A stretch of DNA of 64,000 nt from Lewinellaceae bacterium (GTDB taxonomy: Bacteria; Bacteroidota; Bacteroidia; Chitinophagales; Saprospiraceae): assembly GCA_016710765.1 (NCBI GenBank), contig JADJUJ010000006.1, positions 310,001 through 374,000 of the forward strand, given 5' to 3'. Position 1 is the first letter of the stretch. Each line of letters begins with the position of its first letter. Of the stretch, positions 51,585 to 59,479 are shown piece after piece. The notes under the pieces are model-generated. The model was not told where the DNA came from, made no database searches, and saw only the letters and a list, made by a program, of their open reading frames with translations. A program made the translations under genes and the position numbers.

Positions 51585-51999
51585 ATGAATGGTACCATAA
51601 AATTGCTTCTTTGTTTGCTTACAGCGGCAACGCTCCTGTCCTCTTGCAGCTGGATAAAATTGATGACATCAAAGTAGTGCAGCCATTCAAAGTGGATTTC
51701 TCCTCCTCAACGGCAAGCAGGTCATCGTGCAATCGGTGCTGGAAACTGCAGAGAAAAACGGCTATATCGTGAGCGGTTACCTTCAGGACGACAACACCTT
51801 TCTTAGAAAATTATTTGTCCTGAAAACAAACCCCAACCTGAGTATTGATAAAACTTATTCCTACGACGACCAGACCAAGGATACCCACTTCATGGCCTCC
51901 GCACCGGTTGCAGATGGCGGGTTCATTTTTGCCGGAGATCGTGGGTCCAACAACCTGCTCCTGGTTAAATCCGAACACGTTCTCTTAACTGGACTTTAG
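51585..51999 (+). pseudogene. CNLE-type lipoprotein remnant, truncated by a repeat element
   Basis: MNGTIKLLLCLLTAATLLSSC is a lipoprotein signal. One base is missing near 51646, so that CS-LDKIDDIKVVQPFKV is split, and another near 51700, before LLNGKQVIVQSVLETAEKNG. The first blades of a propeller follow (VADGGFIFAGDRG). Coding similarity stops at SNNLLLVK, where repeat sequence starts (51964); the frame then ends at a TAG inside element copy 3. No downstream part of the gene is seen beyond the element. Likely a genuine pseudogene, though its two small indels may be sequence errors. Confidence 0.75.
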
Positions 52000-52210
52000 C
52001 CATTCGGTGTTGGTCTTTGGCTTCGATCTCGGTTATTGGTGCCTTGTGAAATCAAATACCGTAGAAATCGGAATTAAATTTTAAACACACTTTTAAAACA
52101 GCATTGCATTATTTATCAACGAATATTTTGTTAAAACTAATGCATTGAAAACCAAATAGTTAATCCTTCGGAGCAGAGCCAAAGACTAAAGACAAATGGC
52201 TAAAGCCGAG
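51989..52210. repeat. MITE-like dispersed element, copy 3 (inverted)
   Basis: Inverse of copy 1 with close similarity over the full length (CCTTCGGAGCAGAGCCAAAG, TTATCAACGAATATTTTGTT, GGTGTTGGTCTTTGGCTTCG). Flanked by direct repeats CTTAA at 51984-51988 and 52211-52215. Just left lies an isolated end of the palindromic element (GTTAAATCCGAACACGTTCT, 51964-51983), as in copy 1. The remaining 52216-52271 has no gene. Confidence 0.78.
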
Positions 52211-52271
52211 CTTAATGCAGATTTTAAATACAAATAATAAAACCGCAATTATGATTAGACCTACCCAGTTT

Positions 52272-53632
52272 ATGTCCAAATTTTCATTTTTTGTATTTTT
52301 CATTTTATTGATGATGGCTGCAATCTGGAAAAAATAGAGGAAGTACCCTCCGTTACAACGGCCAATTTTACCTTCTCCAACGATGGTTGTCAGGCGCCTT
52401 GCAGCGTTACATTTACCAATACGAGCACCAATGCCGCCAGTTTCAGTTGGAACTTTGGCGACGGAAGTCCTGTCTCCACCGTAACCAGCCCCATGCATAC
52501 TTTTACCACTGGAGGCACTTTCGACGTTAGTTTGCAGGTTACCAGCGCAAGCAATGTAAAAGACACCATTACCAAACAGGTCACCATTGCAGATGCGCCG
52601 ATTGAGTTTTCAGTAACCCTTGGAGCAGCGGGTAACGATGAAACAGGTCGGGCAGTTTTACAGATTTCAGATGGTTATCTGGTGCTGGCAGAAAACAGCG
52701 ACTGCCCCAGCAACAAGTGTCTGGAGATTTATAAACTCGACAAGAACGGGGCGCAAACCTGGAAGAAATCCTACGCCTACAGCACTTTTTACAACATTTA
52801 CCCAAAGTGCTTGCTGGAAATCCCATCCAACGGCGGGTTTGTCATTGGAGGTTACACCCAAAACGGCGCTGAAATCGACGCCATGGCGATGAAAATAGAC
52901 CCTTCCGGTAATATTTCCTGGCAGCAAAAATTCGGCGCCAGTAGTAAGGCCCAGTACTTCTACGATGTCTGCCCCAGTTCGGATGGAGGCTATGTTTTCA
53001 CAGGATCCTATCAGGACGCCAGCAACAACAATGATGTGTATGTGCTGAAAACCAACTCCACGGGCGATAAGGTATGGGAACAGACGCTGAACTATCCTGG
53101 GCCAGGCACCGGGATTGCTCCCGTCGGCAATGGCTATTTGGTCCTTTCAGGCCATCCATATGAAAAAATTCGGCTCCTGTCGCTGAACTCCACCGGTGGT
53201 GTCAGCTCCACCGTGCAGGTAGGCGATGATATGTCGAATGTAAGCAACGACCTCATCGCTACTTCTGATGGCGGGTACCTCATTACCGGCGAAAGAGGAT
53301 TCGACCAGTACACCGAAATTTATCTGATCAAAGTGAATGCCGCACTCAGCAAACAATGGGACCTCACATTGGCCGACATGGGTTGGTTTGAGGCTGGCAT
53401 TGCACTGTGTGAACAAGCGGATGGCAGCTTTGCTGTGGCCGCTACCCGCGATTTGAACGTGGTTATTCTCAGTAAAATAAATGCCAATGGTACCCAGGGC
53501 TTTTACAAAGAATTGGGCAATGGCGACGTATATGGAATAGATGCCTGCACCGATGGCGGATATGTTCTGACCGGAAGCGATGGCAGCGGTGGCTTGTTTG
53601 TCCATAAAACAGACAAAGACGGCAACCTCTGA
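52272..53632 (+). CDS. CNLE lipoprotein with one PKD domain and propeller (one frameshift)
   Basis: ATG at 52272 (MSKFSFFVFFILLMM), one base missing near 52315, then CNLEKIEEVPSVTTANFTFS; repaired length 453. One PKD domain (about 30-105: GCQAPCSVTFTNTSTNAASF, WNFGDGSPVSTVTSPMHTF) is followed by propeller blades SDGYLVLAENS, NGGFVIGGYTQ, DGGYVFTGSYQ, DGGYLITGERG and DGGYVLTGSDG. Ends LFVHKTDKDGNL. An intermediate design between the PKD-rich and propeller-only members. Confidence 0.78.
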
Positions 53633-53655
53633 AAAAATCTCATAAAGTAAGCATC

Positions 53656-55261
53656 ATGAAAAACATCAATCTATTCGTCCTTTTTACTTTGCTGGCTTCT
53701 TTTTGGGCCTGCAAGCCTCTTCCGGAACTCGGTAGTACAGGAAATGGCGGCACGCAGGCAAGCACCAATTCCAGCAGCAGCGCGGCGATGATCATCATTC
53801 CAAAAAAGAAAAAAGTGGAAGATGCAGTGCCAACCGTAAGCATAGAATGGCTTTCACCTACATCAGCCGACCTGCTGGTGAAAAATGTAGGTGGAAAAGT
53901 GGAAATGAAGGTGCGCATCAGTTCGCAAACACCCATTTCCCTGGATCAAATTGACATTCTGGTGAATGGCAAGCCCGCGGGAAACAAGGCGGGCGAAGTA
54001 GGTTTAATGCGCCGGCCGGAATTTAAGGATCAAATTCTAACTGCTCAGGTACCGGTATCGGATGGTACCAACGACGTACAGGTGGTGGTGGCGATGGCGG
54101 GTGATCAGCGTTTTTTCAGCGAAAGAACGCTGGAAAAAGGCAGTGCCGGCGTAAAAGTGCTGCAGAGCGTTCAAAGTACCACCGGTACAAGGGTCATCTG
54201 GACCCAACCCGATGCTTTCGCGCTAAAAGCCAATGAAATGTTCAACACGAGTGTTCGGGAAATGGAGATCCGCTTCAACATCAGCTCCCCTGAACGCATC
54301 GATAAAAGCCAGATTCAGGTGCTGGTAAACAAAGTGTATAAATCCCCTTCTCCCATAGCAGAATTAAAAGGAGAAAACGGAAGCTATTACTTTAAGGATG
54401 TGGTAACCCTCCAGGAGGATCTTCCATTCAATGAAGTTGGGCTACGTGTAAATGCGCCAACAGGCCCCACCACCTCACAGTTGCTCAAAGTCAACTTTTC
54501 TCCCCTCCGACCCAATCTTTACCTCCTTTCCATTGGCACCCAAACCAACCTGAAATACACGGTAAAAGATGCCCGTGATTTTGCCGGTATTTTCTCCGGA
54601 CAAGGCCGGCAAATGTTTCGGATTTTTAACACCGTTACAGTGGATACCCTGCTGGGTAACAAGGCAACAACTTCAGAAATACGAGGGTCCATCGAGTCAA
54701 TCAAAAACAAATTCAAAACCGGCTCCATCGGACCGGATGACATTGTCATGTTGTTCATCTCCTCCCATGGTTTTATTGATGATTTGGGTGACTTCCGGAT
54801 ACAGGGAGATGATTATAAGCCGGAACGCAGGCTGTCGACCTCTGTTTCCTACAAAAACGATATCCTGACCCACCTGGAATCCCTTCCCTGCAAAAAACTG
54901 GTGTTTATAGATGCCTGTCACAGCGGGGGCCAAAGCCAACAGAGCCGATGTGAACAAAGCCCTGCAGGAAATAAAAGGTACTGCCAAAGGGCTCGTGGTA
55001 TTTACGTCCAGCAGCAACGAAGAAGAGTCGCACGAAGACATTGTCTGGGCCAATGGCGCCTTCACGGAAGCACTATTTCAGGGGCTTAAAGCTGGGAAAG
55101 CGGACACCAACGGCAACGGCATCATCACCCTCAGCGAACTGGATGCCTACGTGACCAAATCAGTGCCCGACATGGTGCAGACGGTGAAAAACAAACCGCA
55201 GCACCCCAAACTTTCCCGCAACGAATTGGGCAATATGGCCATCTACATTTATCAAAAGTAA
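53656..55261 (+). CDS. Caspase-fold (C14-type) lipoprotein (one frameshift)
   Basis: 534 residues after repair. Signal MKNINLFVLFTLLASFWAC lipidated at Cys19, then a Ser/Thr/Gly-rich spacer. Residues about 60-285 are two Ig-like domains (SIEWLSPTSADLLVKNVGGK and later). The C-terminal peptidase domain shows DIVMLFISSHGF with catalytic His371 and KLVFIDACHSGG with catalytic Cys421. One extra G in the run at 54925-54929 breaks the frame; restored, CHSGAKANRADVNKALQEIK continues to FTSSSNEEESHEDIVWANGA and IYIYQK. The LYLLSIGTQTN strand starts the fold. Probably an active outer-membrane caspase-like protease. Followed at 67 bp by its usual kind of companion. Confidence 0.83.
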
Positions 55262-55328
55262 ATATGCCTTCCAAAGTCCAATAATCAATTAACCAGCTTA
55301 CATTCTACACTCCTCAAATTAGTACATT

Positions 55329-56102
55329 ATGAAAAAATTACTGTTGCTCTGTTTATTGACTGGAATCACCAGCATCCTGGCCCGTGCACAGGCCCCTATT
55401 TCCAATGTCACCATCCGAACCAGCGAAGAGCAGGATAAGGTGACCATCAGTTACGACCTTGCCAGAAACCCTCGAATTGCATTTTACAACATCAAAGTTA
55501 AAATTACCCTGGATGGAACGGTCCTTGACGCTCGTGGGCTATCCGGAGATGTTGGCAGCCAGGTGGCCGCTGGATTGGGTAAGAAAATCATTTGGGATGT
55601 CCACCGCGACCTTTCCGAACTTGCAGGTGAACTCAAGGTGGAAGTACTGACAGATACCCCTGGCGGCGGTGCAACCGGACCAAACGGTCCTTGCGTTCCC
55701 ATCAAAACCCTGCCTGCTTATGCCGGACTGGGTGGCGTAGCGGCTAGCGGCGCCGGATTGCTGATCACAGGGCTTACCATTGAGGGTGACTCCAAGGATT
55801 TGTATGATGTTTACAAGAGCAATTTGGATGCAAGCGATCCGGTTTTTTCCGATATTAGCCGGGAGGATTATTATGCTGAGGCCAATAAAAAACATAAAAA
55901 TGCCCAAATATTGATGATTGCCGGTGGCGTCACCATTGTTGCTGGTGGTGTAATAATGGTTTCCAGACTTATCAAAATCAACAATTACAACAAACGCTGT
56001 GGCGGCAAAATGGGCGACATTTCCCGGTTCAAGCTGGAACCCAGTGTTGTTGGAAACATGAATGCCCCTGGAATGGGCCTATCTCTCACCTACCAGTTTT
56101 AA
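55329..56102 (+). CDS. Secreted companion of caspase-type genes, with one membrane helix
   Basis: 257 residues. Signal MKKLLLLCLLTGITSILARAQ. The first half (residues about 22-110) reads ISNVTIRTSEEQDKVTISYD, GLSGDVGSQVAAGLGKKIIW and DVHRDLSELAGELKVEVLTD. This pattern is common in Bacteroidota beside caspase or SUMF1 genes, with no proven role. A hydrophobic Gly-rich segment (AGLGGVAASGAGLLITGLTI) and a second (MIAGGVTIVAGGVIMVSRLI) follow, and the end is MGLSLTYQF with terminal Phe. It may be a membrane-embedded accessory of the protease. Confidence 0.65.
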   Translation: MKKLLLLCLLTGITSILARAQAPISNVTIRTSEEQDKVTISYDLARNPRIAFYNIKVKITLDGTVLDARGLSGDVGSQVAAGLGKKIIWDVHRDLSELAGELKVEVLTDTPGGGATGPNGPCVPIKTLPAYAGLGGVAASGAGLLITGLTIEGDSKDLYDVYKSNLDASDPVFSDISREDYYAEANKKHKNAQILMIAGGVTIVAGGVIMVSRLIKINNYNKRCGGKMGDISRFKLEPSVVGNMNAPGMGLSLTYQF

Positions 56103-56106
56103 GCAT

Positions 56107-56715
56107 ATGATGAATTACCGTTCCTTTTACCTTGTCATGGGGATAATGATTTTAGCCACGGCGATGCGCGCACAATGCCCGGGAACCTCGCCGTTTTGGG
56201 GACTCAACTGTTTCCTTAACTCTGAGTTTATTGGAAAATTTGGAGAAGCCAGAAACAAGGCGGAGCAATCGGTCCGCGATTTTAAGCAACTCCACCGAAC
56301 AGAGCAGTTTTCGCAGGAAGAGGTGGAACGTGTGATGGACGCTTACAATGCTTCGGCTAATGAGTTCAATAATGTTTTGTACAAAATAAAAGAGGACTTG
56401 CTCGACAAGAAGAAGCGCAAATATGTGTTGCGTTATCCGGACGACTATGCGCTTCAAATAGAAGCAGAGCTGAACAAAGCAAGGGATTATTACTCCAATA
56501 CCTACCAGCTGGCTGTTACAAAAGTAACCAACGGCCGGATTACAGGTACGCCCTTGCTGCTCTTGTTGCCTGAAATCATCAAGTACGGCAAACTGGCTTT
56601 CGAACTCTATAAGAAGATCAAGGACGAAGTGAAAAAATACAACAACGCGCTCTTTGATCAGTACCTTATTGAAGAATCCCGCTTTCACTCCTGGGATGAA
56701 ATCAGTATAAATTAA
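56107..56715 (+). CDS. Small secreted helical protein of unknown function
   Basis: 202 residues from the ATG at 56107 (MMNYRSFYLVMGIMILATAM signal); starts 4 bp after the previous stop. The mature part is charged and helical: GEARNKAEQSVRDFKQLHRT, EEVERVMDAYNASANEFNNV and LNKARDYYSNTYQLAVTKVT suggest coiled coils. A hydrophobic GTPLLLLLPEIIKYGKLAFE precedes another helix. Not recognised. Its position between the caspase companion and a papain-type protease suggests a chaperone-like or inhibitor-like partner, which is only a guess. Confidence 0.65.
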   Translation: MMNYRSFYLVMGIMILATAMRAQCPGTSPFWGLNCFLNSEFIGKFGEARNKAEQSVRDFKQLHRTEQFSQEEVERVMDAYNASANEFNNVLYKIKEDLLDKKKRKYVLRYPDDYALQIEAELNKARDYYSNTYQLAVTKVTNGRITGTPLLLLLPEIIKYGKLAFELYKKIKDEVKKYNNALFDQYLIEESRFHSWDEISIN

Positions 56716-56722
56716 TCGACAG

Positions 56723-58180
56723 ATGAAATCTCTTCTTTTCGACAGGCGAAAGATACTGTTGTTGCTGGGCTGGCTGCTGCCCTGGTTCATGAATGGACAA
56801 GGGCTAATCCTGAATGACAGCATTTACGAACGATTGCAGCGGCAGCCAGTATACAGCGAGGGGAGCAAGGCCGAAAATGAGCTACTGGCCATAACACCTA
56901 AAGCCGACTTGAGACCGTATTGCCCTCGTCCGCAAAGCCAGGGTGCAATTGGTTCCTGTACCGGGTGGGCTACCGGTTACGGAGCACTGAGTATTACCAA
57001 AGCCATTCAGCAAAACTGGGCTGCACAGACCGATACCATCACAAAAAATGCGTTTTCTGCCCTTTTTGTATACAATCAGGTGAAACTTGGGAGCTGCGAC
57101 ATGGGCGCGCCCATTGATGCGGCCTCCATGCTGTTACGGGATAAAGGGGACGTGCTTTCCTCCAGTTTTGATAAATTTAAAAACAATTGTGATCGGCAAC
57201 CTTTGCCTGATGAAATCAAAGAAGCGGGCAAATACCGGATAAAAGACTTCATGACGCTTTTTGGTATTAATGATAATGCCAGAATTAAAATTGAAAAGAC
57301 CAAACTTAGCTTAGCACAGAAAAAACCAGTGATCATTGGAATGCTGTTGCGCAAAAATTTTGAAAATCTGACCAGGATTAACCCCACTTGGTATCCGGAC
57401 AATGGCGACACAACTTTTTGGGGCGCACACGCTATGGTCGTGGTCGGATATGACGATGGTAAAGAGGCCTTCGAAGTAATGAATAGTTGGGGATCTGGCT
57501 GGGGCGACGGCGGGTTTGGATGGGTTAAATATGCTGATTATGCTCGTTTTTGCTGCTATGCCTTTCAATTTGTCCCGTCTGACGATCCTGGCGCAAACCT
57601 GGTTTACAATGCCAGGGCTTTTTTTAGACAACCTTTTTACGATGCAGAAGATCAGCTGCTTTTTGAAAATAAGGACCTGTTTTTCAATGGTAAATACTAT
57701 GAACTGAAAAAAGGTCAATTAGAGCGAAATGCCTTGGCTCAATTGTATCTGTCCTATGTCACGGAGGGCAGCTACCTGTACGCCTTTTCCGTGGACGGGA
57801 AAAAGCAAGCCAGGGTGCACTGGCCGAGAGATGGCAGCCTGGACAATAAGTTTGAAGGGTCGAATGAAAGTGCTTTCATCACCGTCCCAGAAATTCGGCT
57901 TGCCATTCCCGGTGAGAACGATGCGCTTATTTTTAATACTCCGGGAACAGAATACCTCTGTTTACTTGTTGCCCGGGAACCCATAACTGATCTTAATCAG
58001 TCGTTGAAACGGCTACAATTGCAAAGTTCCACTGATTTTTCAAAGAATCTCTACACGGCTTTTGGCGCCAGCCTGCAAGCCGCCAAAGACATTCGTTATG
58101 AAACAGATGGTTTGGGTTTCAGCAATTCCATTAAAAAGGGAAAAGCCGTGCCGATTATTTTGAGGTTGCGGGTATTGTGA
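56723..58180 (+). CDS. Secreted C1 papain-family cysteine protease
   Basis: 485 residues. N-terminal signal about 1-26 (LLLGWLLPWFMNGQ). The catalytic set is complete: Gln in PQSQGAIGSC with nucleophile Cys79 in IGSCTGWATGYG, His236 in WGAHAMVVVGYDD, Asn254 in VMNSWGSGWGDGGF. There is no long propeptide before the Cys. A C-terminal 190-residue beta-rich domain (ARVHWPRDGSLDN, TEYLCLLVAREPITDLNQSL) may bind substrate; DUF4384-like domains after caspases and papains look similar. Last gene of the plus-strand block, 7 bp after its neighbour. Confidence 0.88.
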   Translation: MKSLLFDRRKILLLLGWLLPWFMNGQGLILNDSIYERLQRQPVYSEGSKAENELLAITPKADLRPYCPRPQSQGAIGSCTGWATGYGALSITKAIQQNWAAQTDTITKNAFSALFVYNQVKLGSCDMGAPIDAASMLLRDKGDVLSSSFDKFKNNCDRQPLPDEIKEAGKYRIKDFMTLFGINDNARIKIEKTKLSLAQKKPVIIGMLLRKNFENLTRINPTWYPDNGDTTFWGAHAMVVVGYDDGKEAFEVMNSWGSGWGDGGFGWVKYADYARFCCYAFQFVPSDDPGANLVYNARAFFRQPFYDAEDQLLFENKDLFFNGKYYELKKGQLERNALAQLYLSYVTEGSYLYAFSVDGKKQARVHWPRDGSLDNKFEGSNESAFITVPEIRLAIPGENDALIFNTPGTEYLCLLVAREPITDLNQSLKRLQLQSSTDFSKNLYTAFGASLQAAKDIRYETDGLGFSNSIKKGKAVPIILRLRVL

Positions 58181-58240
58181 ACCTTCAGCCCCGATGGCAT
58201 CAGGCCTGATTTTTATAGCAGTGCGCAATTGTCTGTCCAT

Positions 58241-59243
58241 TTACCTTTTCAAAAACCCAACCAACCCCTTCATGTACACCGCCTGATCGTCCCACATGCA
58301 CATGTGGCTGCCATTCGGGACAAAGCAGGAATGTTCCGTTCTTGACCGTTTCCGAAATCTTTTTCATGTGCTTCGGATCCATGGTATCGTTGGTGGCGCC
58401 GATGACCAGAGTAGGCGTTTGGACGGTGTTCAGGCGGCTCATCACATCCCAATTGGTGAGCTTGCCGCCAATCCCAAATTCACTGGGCCCCTGCATGGTC
58501 ACGTATAAATCCTGGTTGATGCCGGCAAAGGAACGCTGTACCGCATTGGGCCATTCCGCCTGCGGCATCCGGCAAATGTGTTGTTCGTAAAAATTCGGGT
58601 TCAGCAATTCCATGTACCGGGGGTTGCCAAAATCCTTATCGGCCTCTAATTTACGGATCTCGGCCAGCACCGCCGGATCCATTTGTGGCGCCAATGCTTC
58701 CTCGGCATAACGCCCGTATTCCGGGCAGCTGGCCATCATGTTGGAAATGATGAGCCCTTTCAAATTGTCCTGATACTTCAAAGCGTATTCCATGGCCAGG
58801 ATACCACCCCAGGAGTGTCCCAGGAGATAGAAATTGTCCTTGTTCAGTCCGAGTGCCTGGCGCACCTGCTCCACTTCTTCCACGTAGCGGGGAAGGTCCC
58901 ACATGCTGCTGTCGGCGGGGTTGTCGGAAAAGCCGGTACCCAGCTGGTCGTAGTAGATGAACTCGATCCCTTCTGCGGGCAAAAAACTTTCCATGCATTC
59001 CCAGTACTCGTGGGTACAGCCCGGCCCGCCCTGCAGTAACAGTAACTTTATTTTGGGGTTGTTGCCAAAGCGCTTGGTCCAAATGTTGAAGCTGCCCTTG
59101 GGTGTTTGAATGGGAATGATTTGCACGCCGCCGGCTTGCAAACCGGTGGTGGTAGGTGAAAAATATTGACGCAGGGCATCTTTTTCCTGGTTTTCACAAC
59201 CAAGGATGAATACGATAAGCAACAACAGCAGGATTTTTTTCAT
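58241..59243 (-). CDS. Prolyl-aminopeptidase-type alpha/beta-hydrolase lipoprotein (S33; one frameshift)
   Basis: Start at 59243: MKKILLLLLIVFILGCENQ with a lipidated Cys; an earlier in-frame ATG exists at 59279. The fold shows LLLQGGPGCTHEYWECMESF (oxyanion HGGPG-type loop), YYDQLGTGFSDNP, catalytic Ser in LLGHSWGGILAMEYAL, and late GATNDTMDPKHMKK. An extra C (58317-58319 on plus) breaks the end; restored, NGSHMCMWDDQAVYMKGLVG with catalytic His closes the domain and the gene stops at 58241, 333 residues. It removes N-terminal proline or similar residues from peptides, at the outer or periplasmic membrane face. Convergent to the C1 protease gene. Confidence 0.85.
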
Positions 59244-59479
59244 GGCAGACGTTTGCTCAAATTTCGGCTTTTTTATCAAATCTGTATTTTTTTTAAAAAC
59301 CAGGCTTCATCTTTCCATTACTATAGCTATTGCCCACTTGCGCAGGGGCACGTTCGTTATTTGAAAACTTCCCATTTTTTTGCTAGAAACCCCAATACCC
59401 TGTTACATTGCAGCCTGTTGAACTAGGTTAAAGCCAGGCAAAATATGCGCGGCATCTAACAAGCCAAAGATTGAAAAGT

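Noticed and set aside
22460..58180. Type IX secretion C-terminal sorting domains on the secreted proteins
   Set aside because: I looked at each C-terminus for the usual sorting-domain pattern and found none; the proteins end in beta-barrel Phe, lipoprotein propellers or unrelated sequence. The giant adhesin end is outside the window.
58185..58220. ATCAGGCCTGAT palindrome before T5 as a terminator between convergent genes
   Set aside because: The stem would leave almost no loop and is short; with the repaired gene end at 58241 it is well placed, but the structure is too weak to call.
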